From: an uncultured Litoreibacter sp.
Lineage (GTDB): Bacteria; Pseudomonadota; Alphaproteobacteria; Rhodobacterales; Rhodobacteraceae
Direction: 5' to 3'
DNA: 64,000 nt
Assembly: GCF_947487515.1 (NCBI RefSeq)
Contig: NZ_CANKWO010000003.1
Span: forward strand, 727,843-791,842
Part shown: positions 26,315 to 35,294 of the stretch, in pieces
Numbering within the stretch: the stretch's first letter is position 1
Layout of the letters: every line of letters starts with the position of its first letter
Notes under the pieces: model-generated
The model's database searches: none
Seen by the model: the letters and a program-made list of their open reading frames with translations, nothing else
What the model was told of the DNA's origin: nothing
Translations under genes and position numbers: made by a program

Positions 26315-27335
26315 GGTCGCCATTATTGGCGCCGGAATTGGCCGCGAACATCTGGCCGCCTACCGCGCCCTGCCGCAGCAATTTGACGTCACAGTGATCT
26401 GCGATTTGGACCGCGCGCGTGCGCAAGAGATCGCAGGCGACATCCCCGTTGAAACGGATTTGGACGCCGTCTTGGCGTCGGATGTCGACATCATAGATGT
26501 GTGCCTGCCGCCGCATCTTCATGTCGCGACGGCGATCGCGGCGATGGAGGCGGGCAAGGATGTCATCTGCGAAAAGCCCGTAGCAACGTCGCTGGCAGAT
26601 GTGGACCGCTTGGAGGCGGTGTCTTTGGCTACTGGGCGTACCGTCTATCCGGTATTCCAATATCGCTTCGGCATTGGGGTCGCGCAGGTGTTGCATCTGA
26701 TCCGAAGTGGCTTGGCGGGCAAAGCCTTTGCCGGATCGATAGAGACCCATTGGCGGCGCGATGCGGACTACTATGCCGCCGCGTGGCGCGGATCATGGCA
26801 GGGGGAGCAAGGGGGCGTTATTCTGGGTCACGCCATTCACGCCCATGATCTGATGGGGGTGCTATTGGGGCCTGTGGCACAGCTCAACGCGCAGTTGGCC
26901 ACGCGCGTCAACACCATCGAAACCGAGGATTGCGCTGCGATCAGCTTCACATTGGACAGCGGTGCGTTGATTACGTCCTCGGCCAGCCTCGGGGCGGGGG
27001 ATGATACCTCCCGTATCCGGATTATGTTCGAAGGGTTTACAGTTGAAAGCGGATTGTCCCCCTATGCACCGGCTGCCGCGCCTTGGACCATAACGCCAAG
27101 GGCCGTGTCGCAAGGCCGGATCGATGCGGCGTTAGCGGGACTAGTAGCGCCGCCGTTGGGCTTTGAGGGGTTTTTACAAGCGATTGCAACGGGCCGTGAT
27201 GCCGTAACGCTTGCCCATGGTCGCGCATCAGTTGAACTGGTTACAGCCCTGTATATGTCGGCCAGAAATGGCGGCCAAACGGTCCGGCTGCCTGTGTCGC
27301 GTGACCATCCTCTTTATGCGGGCTGGAGGCCCTAA
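26307..27335 (+). CDS. Gfo/Idh/MocA-family oxidoreductase (third of three)
   Basis: A 342-residue dehydrogenase. I begin at the ATG at 26307, inside the end of the previous gene, since MRRVAIIGAGIGREHLAAYR is then the N-terminal Rossmann motif; a start at 26289 would add six residues without support. DVCLPPHLHVATAIAAMEAG and ICEKPVATSL are the signature, and VILGHAIHAHDLMGVLLGP carries the histidine. It ends 4 bp inside the convergent GMC oxidoreductase gene. Confidence 0.87.
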   Translation: MRRVAIIGAGIGREHLAAYRALPQQFDVTVICDLDRARAQEIAGDIPVETDLDAVLASDVDIIDVCLPPHLHVATAIAAMEAGKDVICEKPVATSLADVDRLEAVSLATGRTVYPVFQYRFGIGVAQVLHLIRSGLAGKAFAGSIETHWRRDADYYAAAWRGSWQGEQGGVILGHAIHAHDLMGVLLGPVAQLNAQLATRVNTIETEDCAAISFTLDSGALITSSASLGAGDDTSRIRIMFEGFTVESGLSPYAPAAAPWTITPRAVSQGRIDAALAGLVAPPLGFEGFLQAIATGRDAVTLAHGRASVELVTALYMSARNGGQTVRLPVSRDHPLYAGWRP

Positions 27336-28942
27336 GCGTCCTCCATAATCAGGTCGGCACAGCGCGCCCCAAGCATCATGGCCGGCGCATTTGTGTTTCC
27401 GGCGTTGATATCCGGCACAGCGGACATGTCGCAAACCCGTAGTCCCTCGACGCCACGAACCCGCATTTTCGCGTCCAGAACGGCCATGGGATCACTATCA
27501 GCCCCCATTTTACAGGTCCCTGCGGGGTGGTAGTTGGTTTTGACAAAACGTTTGCAATGGGCCCGAAGGGTGTCGTCATCATCCGCGGTGGGGATCACTA
27601 TGTCGCGAATGCGGTCCGACAAAGGCTGGGTTTCAAACGCACGGCGAAAGAACCTCTGGGCGTTGATCATCTCGGCCATATCGTCTTCATGCTTCAACAG
27701 ATTTGGAGAGAACCGCGGCATGGCAAAAGGATCACTTGAGCGCAGGCGCACCTCGCCGCGTGACTTTGGCTTTACGACCACGGTGGTCACCGTCAACCCG
27801 TAGTCATCCTCGACTTCGGACAGCGCATCGCGGTCCAGATAGACGATCGGCACGCAGAACGCCTGAATGGTCGGGGCAGCCGTTGGGGTCCTTGGGTTGA
27901 TAAATGCCCCTGCCTCAACCCCTGCGGAGGTCACCGGCCCGCTGCCAAACAGCTTGAGCTGCAAGCCATTGCGCAACATCCGCCATCCGACACCTTGCTT
28001 GAAATACCCGTAGGGGCCATTGGCAAAGGCCGTAACGGGGACTTCGGGGTGGTCGATCAGGTTTTGCCCGACACCGTCCAAAGGCGCTGTGACATCAATC
28101 CCGTGTTCGCCCAAATGTGCCTCGGGACCAATGCCCGATTGCATCAAGATTTTTGGCGACACCAGTGCCCCCGCCGCAAGAATGACCTCGCCGTCAGTCT
28201 GGGCCGTGTGGTGGCCGGATTTGTCGCGATAGGTGACACCGGTGGCGCGGCCTTTTTCGATGATGATCTGCGCGACCTCTGCATGCAGTTTCACGACCAG
28301 ATCGGGGTTTCCCTTAAGCGGCGCCAAGAATGCATAGGCCGAAGAGCTGCGTTTGCCGCTTCGGTTGGTGAACTGGTAAAACCCGACGCCACGTTGTGTT
28401 GCCCCGTTGAAATCGGGGTTGAACGGCTCGCCCATGGCTTGAACCGCTTGCACAAACCAACGTGACATCTGGTCGATATGGCCGGGGTCAGATACCTGAA
28501 CCGGCCCTTGGGTGCCGTGCAGCTCGCCTGCGAACCGATTGTTGTTTTCCATGCCGCGAAAATAGGGAAGGACGTCCTTCCATCCCCATCCGACCCCATC
28601 GTTGGAGCCCCGCAAGATTTCGCCCCATTCATCGTAGTCCGAAGGGCGCCCGCGCATGTAGACTTGCGCATTGACGGAGGACCCGCCGCCCAAAACATTG
28701 CCTTGAGGGATGTCTTGCACACGCCCGTCCAGATGGGGCTGAGGATCTGACTTATGGTAGCGCATGAACTTGGAGCCGTTGATCATTTTGAAGATCCCCG
28801 GAGGCATGTCGAGCAACGGATGGCGGTGCGAATGCCCCGCCTCAAGTAGCAACACCCGTGCACCTTTGTTGACCAAACCCGCCGCCGCCGCCGCCCCCGA
28901 GGAGCCGCCTCCGATCACGATATGGTCGAATGTTTCGCCCAT
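27332..28942 (-). CDS. GMC-family FAD oxidoreductase
   Basis: A 536-residue flavoprotein of the choline dehydrogenase/glucose oxidase class. HIVIGGGSSGAAAAAGLVNK binds FAD, GNVLGGGSSVNAQVYMRGRP is GMC signature 1, LAAGALVSPKILMQSGIGP is signature 2, and the catalytic pair is His in NYHPAGTCKMG and Asn in NAGNTNAPAMM. GMC enzymes oxidise alcohols or sugars, usually feeding quinones or oxygen. It lies 10 bp downstream of a LacI gene on the same strand, so the regulator and enzyme are probably one transcript. The substrate is likely a polyol or sugar alcohol. Confidence 0.9.
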   Translation of the reverse strand: MGETFDHIVIGGGSSGAAAAAGLVNKGARVLLLEAGHSHRHPLLDMPPGIFKMINGSKFMRYHKSDPQPHLDGRVQDIPQGNVLGGGSSVNAQVYMRGRPSDYDEWGEILRGSNDGVGWGWKDVLPYFRGMENNNRFAGELHGTQGPVQVSDPGHIDQMSRWFVQAVQAMGEPFNPDFNGATQRGVGFYQFTNRSGKRSSSAYAFLAPLKGNPDLVVKLHAEVAQIIIEKGRATGVTYRDKSGHHTAQTDGEVILAAGALVSPKILMQSGIGPEAHLGEHGIDVTAPLDGVGQNLIDHPEVPVTAFANGPYGYFKQGVGWRMLRNGLQLKLFGSGPVTSAGVEAGAFINPRTPTAAPTIQAFCVPIVYLDRDALSEVEDDYGLTVTTVVVKPKSRGEVRLRSSDPFAMPRFSPNLLKHEDDMAEMINAQRFFRRAFETQPLSDRIRDIVIPTADDDDTLRAHCKRFVKTNYHPAGTCKMGADSDPMAVLDAKMRVRGVEGLRVCDMSAVPDINAGNTNAPAMMLGARCADLIMEDA

Positions 28943-28952
28943 GCAGACGCGG

Positions 28953-30038
28953 TTACGGGCGCGTTTTGGGGGCGGCGATCGAATCGCGCTCCACCAACTC
29001 GCACTCCAGTTTGGTAAGCGGGTGACGGTTGTTTCCGGTGGGGCCGTGGAACAATTGGTCCACCACCCAACGCCCCATTGACCGGTCCGCGAGGTTCATT
29101 GAGGTCAGGGGCGGGGACAGGTGGCGCGCGATCTCGTCATCGTCATATCCGATTACCGAAATGTCTTCGGGAATAGACAATCCCATCTCCTTAATAGCTT
29201 CATAGCAGCCGACAGCCATGCGGTCATTGGCGCAAAAGATTGCGGTCGGAGGATTGGGCAAGGACATCAATTTCTTGGTGCCTTCGAAGCCGGAACTCGG
29301 CAGCCAGTTGCCTTCGACGATCAGGTCTTCGTCATAAGGAAGGTCCGCGGAGGCCAGCGCATTGCGGTAACCGGTGTAGCGCCCGCTGGCGCATTCCATG
29401 AACAGCTCTCCTGTGATCAGACCGATCCGCGCATGCCCCTGCCGTATCAGCGCATTGGTTGCGGTATGCCCCCCCGCCACCTCACCTGGAATAACCGCGG
29501 GATGGCAGTAATCATCCGTATAGCAATTGAGCAAAAATACTGGAATATCGGTATCTTGCAGGATTTTCGGTAAGTCGACTTGCCGCGTGAAGACGCAGGC
29601 GTAAATGATCGCTGATACGCGCTGGTCAATGAAATACTGCAAGGTTTTGGGTTCGAGTGTCGGGTCATTTCTCGTTTCGGCCAGAATGACCAAATTGCCG
29701 GTTGCTTTGACTGCTTCCAATACTCCGTCATAGGCGTGAACGCCCTCTGGGCTGGTGGCAAGCGTGTCTATGACAAAGGCAATAGGGCCATCGATGTACC
29801 CCGGATTTTTACCCGCAGGTTTGGAGAGTTGCGCAGAGGCTTTATATCCTAGGTCGCGGGCGGCATCGGTGACGCGCTGGCGCATGTGCTCGGAAATTTT
29901 GACCGTGTCGTTGTTGTTCAAGACGAAAGAGACAGTCGGCTGAGAGCATCCGGCAACCCGCGCGATGTCACGCATGGTGACCCTATTGCCCGTCTTTGTT
30001 TTGCTCTTTGGGGCTGCCCCTTGTGCGTCGTCTTTCAT
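28953..30038 (-). CDS. LacI-family transcriptional regulator (divergent from aldA)
   Basis: A 361-residue regulator with a 20-residue basic N-terminal extension before the LacI helix-turn-helix (VTMRDIARVAGCSQPTVSFV) and hinge helix region (about 60-75). The periplasmic-binding-like domain follows (PIAFVIDTLATSPEGVHAYD to the end), with FCANDRMAVGCYEAIKEMG and ISVIGYDDDEIARHLSPPLT typical of sugar-sensing members. It is divergent from aldA and the YtfQ-like ABC operon and upstream of the GMC gene, so it probably controls both. The 18-bp palindrome at 30109-30126 is the likely operator. Confidence 0.9.
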   Translation of the reverse strand: MKDDAQGAAPKSKTKTGNRVTMRDIARVAGCSQPTVSFVLNNNDTVKISEHMRQRVTDAARDLGYKASAQLSKPAGKNPGYIDGPIAFVIDTLATSPEGVHAYDGVLEAVKATGNLVILAETRNDPTLEPKTLQYFIDQRVSAIIYACVFTRQVDLPKILQDTDIPVFLLNCYTDDYCHPAVIPGEVAGGHTATNALIRQGHARIGLITGELFMECASGRYTGYRNALASADLPYDEDLIVEGNWLPSSGFEGTKKLMSLPNPPTAIFCANDRMAVGCYEAIKEMGLSIPEDISVIGYDDDEIARHLSPPLTSMNLADRSMGRWVVDQLFHGPTGNNRHPLTKLECELVERDSIAAPKTRP

Positions 30039-30108
30039 GCTCTCTCCCGCGCTTGTGAGCTAGGTATAGCTGAAACTTCGACCTTCGACAATTCCACGAG
30101 ATAATAAT

Positions 30109-30126
30109 ATTAGTAATATTACTAAT
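30109..30126. promoter_or_regulatory. 18-bp perfect palindrome, LacI operator candidate
   Basis: ATTAGTAATATTACTAAT is a perfect 18-bp palindrome in the divergent region between the LacI gene (start 30038) and aldA (start 30202). It is centred on TA rather than the CG common in LacI operators and sits in a very AT-rich stretch, overlapping where promoters would be. Confidence 0.65.
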
Positions 30127-30201
30127 TGACTTAAATAATTAAATGCCTATCCAATGGCGTTATCAAATCTGCTGCCAAATATCCCTGAACGTGAGTCGAA
30201 T

Positions 30202-31671
30202 ATGCTGCTTTCTAGCCAACCCAATGATGCCCCTATGATCGGGAAGATGTATGTGGACGGAGCATGGCAAAGCCCTGCGAACGCGCCCGTTATTGAGGTT
30301 GAAAATCCAGCGACTGAAGTCGCAATCGGCCATATTCCTGAAGGCACGGCTGATGACGCCGATGCAGCTGTTGCGGCCGCGAAAGACGCCAGCGCCCAAT
30401 GGGCGGCGCGTCCGGCGATCGAGCGGGCGGGCTTTGTCCACCTGCTGGCCGATGCGATTGACGCTGATGCAGAGCGGCTTGCGCGATTGGTAACCCTTGA
30501 GCAGGGCAAGCCGATCGATCAAGCCCGTGGTGAAATCGGTGCGACGTCGAACTTCCTGCGCTATGCCGCAGAGCAGGCCCGCCGGATTACCGGTGATATT
30601 GTCACCTCTGACAGTCGCTCGGAAGAAATCCACATTCGACGCCACCCCTATGGTGTGGTCGTCGGGCTAACGGCATGGAACTACCCCGCAGCCTTGGCCA
30701 CGCGCAAGCTTGGCCCCGCATTGGTCGCAGGCAATACTTTTGTGTTGCTGAGCCACGAAATCACCCCGTTTTCTGGTTTGGCGCTTGCTGAACTGGCAGA
30801 GCGCGTGGGCCTGCCGAAAGGGGTCTTCAACGTGGTCACGGGGCGCGGCCAAGTTGTCGGTCAGCGTTTGGTTGAACATCCGGATACAGCATTGATCACC
30901 ATGACAGGCAGCACGCGTGCCGGTCGTGAAATTTTCCGTACCGCGGCCGACGAGCTAAAGGTCGTGCGGCTGGAGCTTGGTGGCAAGGCGCCCTTCATCG
31001 TCATGGAGGACGCGGACATAGATGCGGCTGTCACGGCAGCGGTGGGCGCGCGCTACACCAATTGCGGACAGATCTGCACCTGCAATGAACGTATGTATCT
31101 GCATGACGCCATTGCGGATGAATTCTTGGAAAAATTTGTCGCCCAAAGCCGTGCCCTATCGATCGGGGACCCGATGGGGGACGTGGACCTTGGCCCGAAA
31201 GTGAGCGGCTTGGAAGTGTCCAAAATAGAAGAGATTGTTGCACGCGGTGTGAAAGCCGGTGCGCAGGTTTTGCTGAAAGGGGGGGCATTGAATGATGGCC
31301 CCTACGAGAAAGGCCATTGGATTGCGCCAACCGTGATGGAGGTCACGGAAAACGCATCTCCGTTGATTCAAGAGGAAATCTTCGGGCCAGTGGTCGCAGC
31401 AAAACGAGTGAGCGGCTTCGACGAAGCCGTCACACTTGCAAATGACACGTCGTTTGGCTTGTCCGCCTACATGTTCACGCAAAACGCCAAGCGCATCGCG
31501 CAGACGCCTTATGCGCTGAAATTCGGGGAAATCTACATGAACCGCAGCAATGGAGAAGCCGTTCAGGGCTTTCACAGTGGTTGGGGTCAATCCGGAGTGG
31601 GCGGGGAAGACGGTCAATATGGCTTCGACGCCTACCTGAAGAAACAAACGACGTATCTGAGCTGGGGCTAG
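30202..31671 (+). CDS. aldA: Lactaldehyde/glycolaldehyde dehydrogenase (AldA-like)
   Basis: An aldehyde dehydrogenase of 489 residues from the ATG at 30202 (MLLSSQPNDAPMIGKMYVDG); an upstream ATG at 30154 is possible but would cover the promoter region. Catalytic Glu in LELGGKAPFIVMEDAD and Cys in NCGQICTCNERMY are present, and the NAD-binding TGSTRAGREIFR. The C-terminal EIYMNRSNGEAVQGFHSGW closely matches E. coli AldA, which oxidises lactaldehyde and glycolaldehyde. These aldehydes arise in 6-deoxyhexose and pentose degradation, in keeping with the surrounding sugar genes. First gene before the ABC transporter genes, controlled with them by the LacI protein. Confidence 0.85.
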   Translation: MLLSSQPNDAPMIGKMYVDGAWQSPANAPVIEVENPATEVAIGHIPEGTADDADAAVAAAKDASAQWAARPAIERAGFVHLLADAIDADAERLARLVTLEQGKPIDQARGEIGATSNFLRYAAEQARRITGDIVTSDSRSEEIHIRRHPYGVVVGLTAWNYPAALATRKLGPALVAGNTFVLLSHEITPFSGLALAELAERVGLPKGVFNVVTGRGQVVGQRLVEHPDTALITMTGSTRAGREIFRTAADELKVVRLELGGKAPFIVMEDADIDAAVTAAVGARYTNCGQICTCNERMYLHDAIADEFLEKFVAQSRALSIGDPMGDVDLGPKVSGLEVSKIEEIVARGVKAGAQVLLKGGALNDGPYEKGHWIAPTVMEVTENASPLIQEEIFGPVVAAKRVSGFDEAVTLANDTSFGLSAYMFTQNAKRIAQTPYALKFGEIYMNRSNGEAVQGFHSGWGQSGVGGEDGQYGFDAYLKKQTTYLSWG

Positions 31672-31723
31672 CCCCGATAATCGTGTCTGAAAAATCAGGC
31701 GCATCACAAGTGGAGGAAACACT

Positions 31724-32698
31724 ATGAACCGCAGACTACTGCTATTGGCCGCAACGGCCCTGAGCTTTGGTGCAGGAACAATGGCTTTTGGCCAATCCCT
31801 GCCGCCACTCGAGAAAAAAGAACGCTACAAAGTTGGCTTTTCTCAGATGGAATCCAACAACCCTTGGCGCATTGCTGAAACCAAGTCGTTCCACGACACC
31901 GCAGAAAGCTGCAACTGGGATCTGATCGCGACTGATGCTGCTGGCTCCGCTGCCAAACAGGTTGCTGACGTTGACAGCATGATCGCCCAAGGCATTGACG
32001 TATTGTTCTTGCCTCCGCGTGAAGAAAAGCCCCTGATCCCTGCGGTGAAAAAAGCCAAGGCTGCAGGCATTCCTACGTTCCTTGTGGACCGTTCGGTTGA
32101 TCCGGCTGCTGCCAAACCTGGCGAAGATTTCGTGGCCTTCCTTGGGTCTGACTTCATTGACCAAGGCCGCCGCGTTGCGGAATGGACAATCGCCAATTTC
32201 AAAGGTGAAAAAGGTGTTATCGTACAGCTCGAAGGCACCACAGGCTCATCCCCAGCGAATGACCGTAAGTCCGGCTTCGATGATGCGATTGCTGCCGACC
32301 CGCGCTTTGAAATCGTGGCCTCTCAAACAGGTGACTTTGCGCGTGATTTGGGGCGTCAGGTCATGGAAACCCTGCTGCAAGCACATCCGAATGTGAACAT
32401 CGTGTATGCGCATAACGACGAGATGGCGATCGGTGCGATCCAAGCGTTGGAATTGGCTGGCCGCAAGCCGGGCGAAGACATCATGGTTGTGTCCATCGAT
32501 GGCACGCGCGACGCGCTTCAGGCGATCATCGACGGCAAAATGGGTGTGACAGTTGAAAGCTCGCCTTTCTTCGGGCCACTCGCTTGTGAAGTCATGAACC
32601 GATACGCCAATGGCGAAGAGATTGAACACTGGGTTCAGGTTCAAGACCGTATCTTCACCGTGGACAACGCAGCCAAGCACATCGGCGAAGCCTACTAA
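31724..32698 (+). CDS. ytfQ: Sugar ABC transporter substrate-binding protein (YtfQ-like)
   Basis: A 324-residue periplasmic protein. Signal peptide MNRRLLLLAATALSFGAGTM with cleavage near AFGQ; GGAGG precedes the start. The mature part follows E. coli YtfQ: KVGFSQMESNNPWRIAETKS, FLPPREEKPLIPAVKKAKAA, FLVDRSVD, QLEGTTGSSPANDRKSGF and VYAHNDEMAIGAIQALELAG. YtfQ binds galactofuranose; here the ligand may be another furanose or pentose. It lies 52 bp after aldA and 77 bp before the ATPase gene, with a hairpin in the latter gap. Confidence 0.88.
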   Translation: MNRRLLLLAATALSFGAGTMAFGQSLPPLEKKERYKVGFSQMESNNPWRIAETKSFHDTAESCNWDLIATDAAGSAAKQVADVDSMIAQGIDVLFLPPREEKPLIPAVKKAKAAGIPTFLVDRSVDPAAAKPGEDFVAFLGSDFIDQGRRVAEWTIANFKGEKGVIVQLEGTTGSSPANDRKSGFDDAIAADPRFEIVASQTGDFARDLGRQVMETLLQAHPNVNIVYAHNDEMAIGAIQALELAGRKPGEDIMVVSIDGTRDALQAIIDGKMGVTVESSPFFGPLACEVMNRYANGEEIEHWVQVQDRIFTVDNAAKHIGEAY

Positions 32699-32715
32699 GG
32701 CCACATATATTGGAG

Positions 32716-32744
32716 GGGAGGCGCGAGGTTTGACCGTGCCTCCC
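32716..32744 (+). terminator. Intercistronic hairpin after ytfQ-like gene
   Basis: GGGAGGC (32716-32722) and GCCTCCC (32738-32744) form a 7-bp stem with a 15-bp loop just after the binding-protein gene, followed by TTCGCTATCT. There is no real U tract. As with the dctP hairpin, it probably lowers expression of the membrane genes relative to the binding protein. Confidence 0.5.
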
Positions 32745-32775
32745 TTCGCTATCTAAGATTTGCCAAGGGGGGGAT

Positions 32776-34302
32776 ATGGCGGAACTTCTTTCAATGAGCG
32801 GAATCGACAAGGCGTTTGCCGGCGTGAGTGCGCTGTCAGGTGCGTCCTTGGAAATCGCCCCAGGCGAAGTGCATGCTTTGATCGGGCAAAACGGCGCTGG
32901 AAAATCGACGTTGATCAAAATCCTGACAGGCGTTTATCGCCGTGACGGGGGCGTTGTGACCTTTGGGGGCAAAGACAGTGTCATCAACAGCCCGCGCGAG
33001 GCGCAGGCGGCTGGCATTGCCACGATTTACCAAGAGTTGAACCTTGTTCCTCTACGGTCGGTCACCGAGAATGTTATGATGGGCTATGAGCCAAAGCGGC
33101 TTGGCGTCTTTATCAACTGGCGTGAAGCACATCGCCGAACCCGTGAAATCCTTGCGCGCTTTGGTATCGACATTGACGTGCGCGCGCCACTTGGCAGCTA
33201 CTCCACCGCCATTCAACAGCTTGTAGCGATTGCGCGCGCAGTATCGTTGGACGCACGGCTGGTGATCATGGACGAGCCGACCTCGTCGCTGGATGCCTCC
33301 GAGGTGGAGGTGTTATTCGGGGTGGTGAAAGGGCTGCGCGAGGCGGGCGTGTCCGTTCTATATGTGTCTCATTTTCTTGATGAGTTGTTTGAGATTTGTG
33401 ACCGCGTGACCACCATGCGCGACGGGCGCACGGTTGATTGCCGCGACATCGCTGGCAGCACCAAGCTGGAATTAATCGCCGCCATGTTGGGCCGCGACGC
33501 GGATGACATCGAACAGGCTGGCATGACCGAGTTCAGCGGCGGCACCGCTGGGGCCGATTTGGGTGAAGTGTTGCTCACGGCCGAAAATGTCACAACAGGG
33601 CCGCGTTTGACGGATTTCGACATGACGTTGCACCGCGGCGAGATAATTGGTCTTGGTGGATTGTTAGGGGCGGGGCGCACCGAAGCCGCCCGTGCCATCT
33701 TCGGGGTCGACCGTCTGACCGGCGGGCGGATCAACGTCAAAGGCGAGGCCTCGGGGCTAGAGACCCCATCCGCGGCGATTGAAGCTGGTTTTGGCTATCT
33801 CACCGAAGATCGCAAAGCCGAAGGCATCATCCCCGACATGTCGGTCCGCGAAAACCTGACCTTGGCCCTTTTGCCGAAACTGACCAAAAACGGCCAGATC
33901 GACCGCGCTCGAGAACGTGAGCTCGTTGCTCACTACATCAAAGCACTGGGGATCAAGACTGCCAATATGGAGCAACCGATCCGCGAGCTGTCCGGCGGCA
34001 ACCAGCAAAAAGTTCTGTTGGCGCGTTGGCTGGCCATTGACCCGGATGTTTTGATTTTGGACGAACCGACACGGGGTGTCGACGTAGGGGCGAAGCGCGA
34101 AATTCAGGCGATCATCCGCGACAGTGTCGCAAAGGGCGTCGGCGTGATTTTGATCAGCTCCGAGTTTGAGGAAATTGTGGAAGGGGCGGACCGGATCATC
34201 GTGTTGAACGAGGGCCGCATCGTCACCGAACTCACCAACCCTGGCATCACCGAAGACGCGCTTGTGCGCGCTCTGGCACATACAGAGGGGCAGGCCGCAT
34301 GA
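32776..34302 (+). CDS. ytfR: Sugar ABC transporter ATP-binding protein (YtfR-like, duplicated)
   Basis: A 508-residue protein with two fused ABC domains, as usual for CUT2 sugar importers. First domain: Walker A GQNGAGKSTLIKILTG, Walker B LVIMDEPTSSLDA; its signature region reads YSTAIQQLVAIARA, a degenerate LSGGQ. Second domain: the Walker A is degenerate (GLLGAGRTE), the signature LSGGNQQKVLLARWL is good, and Walker B is VLILDEPTRGVDVGA. This asymmetry is normal for the family. It overlaps the first permease gene by 4 bp. Confidence 0.93.
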   Translation: MAELLSMSGIDKAFAGVSALSGASLEIAPGEVHALIGQNGAGKSTLIKILTGVYRRDGGVVTFGGKDSVINSPREAQAAGIATIYQELNLVPLRSVTENVMMGYEPKRLGVFINWREAHRRTREILARFGIDIDVRAPLGSYSTAIQQLVAIARAVSLDARLVIMDEPTSSLDASEVEVLFGVVKGLREAGVSVLYVSHFLDELFEICDRVTTMRDGRTVDCRDIAGSTKLELIAAMLGRDADDIEQAGMTEFSGGTAGADLGEVLLTAENVTTGPRLTDFDMTLHRGEIIGLGGLLGAGRTEAARAIFGVDRLTGGRINVKGEASGLETPSAAIEAGFGYLTEDRKAEGIIPDMSVRENLTLALLPKLTKNGQIDRARERELVAHYIKALGIKTANMEQPIRELSGGNQQKVLLARWLAIDPDVLILDEPTRGVDVGAKREIQAIIRDSVAKGVGVILISSEFEEIVEGADRIIVLNEGRIVTELTNPGITEDALVRALAHTEGQAA

Positions 34303-35294
34303 GCACCCAAGACACGGAACTAGGCGCAAGGCCTACAAAGACATTCGAATGGGGCCCCTTTTTGCGCACCAACGGCGGGCTGGTCGCTTTGGCCGTGATT
34401 TTGCTTTTCAACATCATCGTGACACCGAACTTTTTGCAGATGCAGACATTGTTCGTAAACATCAGCCAAGTTGCCACCATTGCCATTGTCGCCATGGGGA
34501 TGACCTTGGTGATTGCCACCGGCGGGATCGATTTGTCGGTCGGCGCGATCATGGCGCTATCTGGGGCCATGGCTCCGCTGATCTTTATGTCAGAGTTTGG
34601 CCAGGCCAACCCTGCCTTGGGCATCACGGCAGCCATCGTTGTGCCGCTGATCGCTGCTTTGGCCTGCGGGCTGTTTAACGGAATTCTGGTGGCCAACCTA
34701 AAGGTGCAGCCGATCATTGCGACGTTGATTTTGTTTATCTCTGGGCGGGGCATCGCGCAGGTTTTGACGAATGGCAACCTGCAGACATTCTCCAACCCCT
34801 CATTTAGCTATCTCGGAACCGGAAAGGTTTTGGGACTGCCGTTTCAGGGCTGGTTGGCCATCGCGATTGCCTGCGTTTTGTTCTGGGTCATGAGCCGAAC
34901 CATCTTTGGGCGCTATGTGCTGGCTGTGGGGGGCAACGAGCGCGCGGCCGAGCTTTCGGGCGGGCCTGTGAAGCGGGTGAAAATCGGCGTCTATATGATC
35001 TGCGGCGTGCTGTCGGGATTGGCTGGGCTGATCGTGGTGGCGATTAACTCCGCCTCTGACGCGGCGCGGAACGGCAACCTCATGGAGCTTGACGCAATTG
35101 CCGCCGCAGTTGTTGGCGGGGCGTTGCTGCAGGGGGGGCGTGCGCCAATCTTTGGCGCGATCCTTGGGGCCGTTATCATTCAATTGGTGAAATATACGTT
35201 GCTTGCAAATGGCGTGGAGGACGAGGTGGCGTTGATCGCCAAGGCCATCATCATCCTCGCAGCGGTTTACTTGCAAATGGCGCGGAAGGAGTGA
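34299..35294 (+). CDS. ytfT: Sugar ABC transporter permease (YtfT-like)
   Basis: A 331-residue membrane protein with 8-10 helices of the RbsC/YtfT permease family. TIAIVAMGMTLVIATGGIDL is the hallmark motif, followed by SVGAIMALSG; later ELDAIAAAVVGGALLQGG is the conserved loop that contacts the ATPase. It overlaps the ATPase gene by 4 bp upstream and the second permease by 4 bp downstream, so the set of three is translationally coupled. Confidence 0.92.
   Translation: MSTQDTELGARPTKTFEWGPFLRTNGGLVALAVILLFNIIVTPNFLQMQTLFVNISQVATIAIVAMGMTLVIATGGIDLSVGAIMALSGAMAPLIFMSEFGQANPALGITAAIVVPLIAALACGLFNGILVANLKVQPIIATLILFISGRGIAQVLTNGNLQTFSNPSFSYLGTGKVLGLPFQGWLAIAIACVLFWVMSRTIFGRYVLAVGGNERAAELSGGPVKRVKIGVYMICGVLSGLAGLIVVAINSASDAARNGNLMELDAIAAAVVGGALLQGGRAPIFGAILGAVIIQLVKYTLLANGVEDEVALIAKAIIILAAVYLQMARKE

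Noticed and set aside
34104..34795. Overlapping minus-strand frames opposite the sugar ABC genes
   Set aside because: Shadows of the ATPase and permease genes, without starts or motifs.
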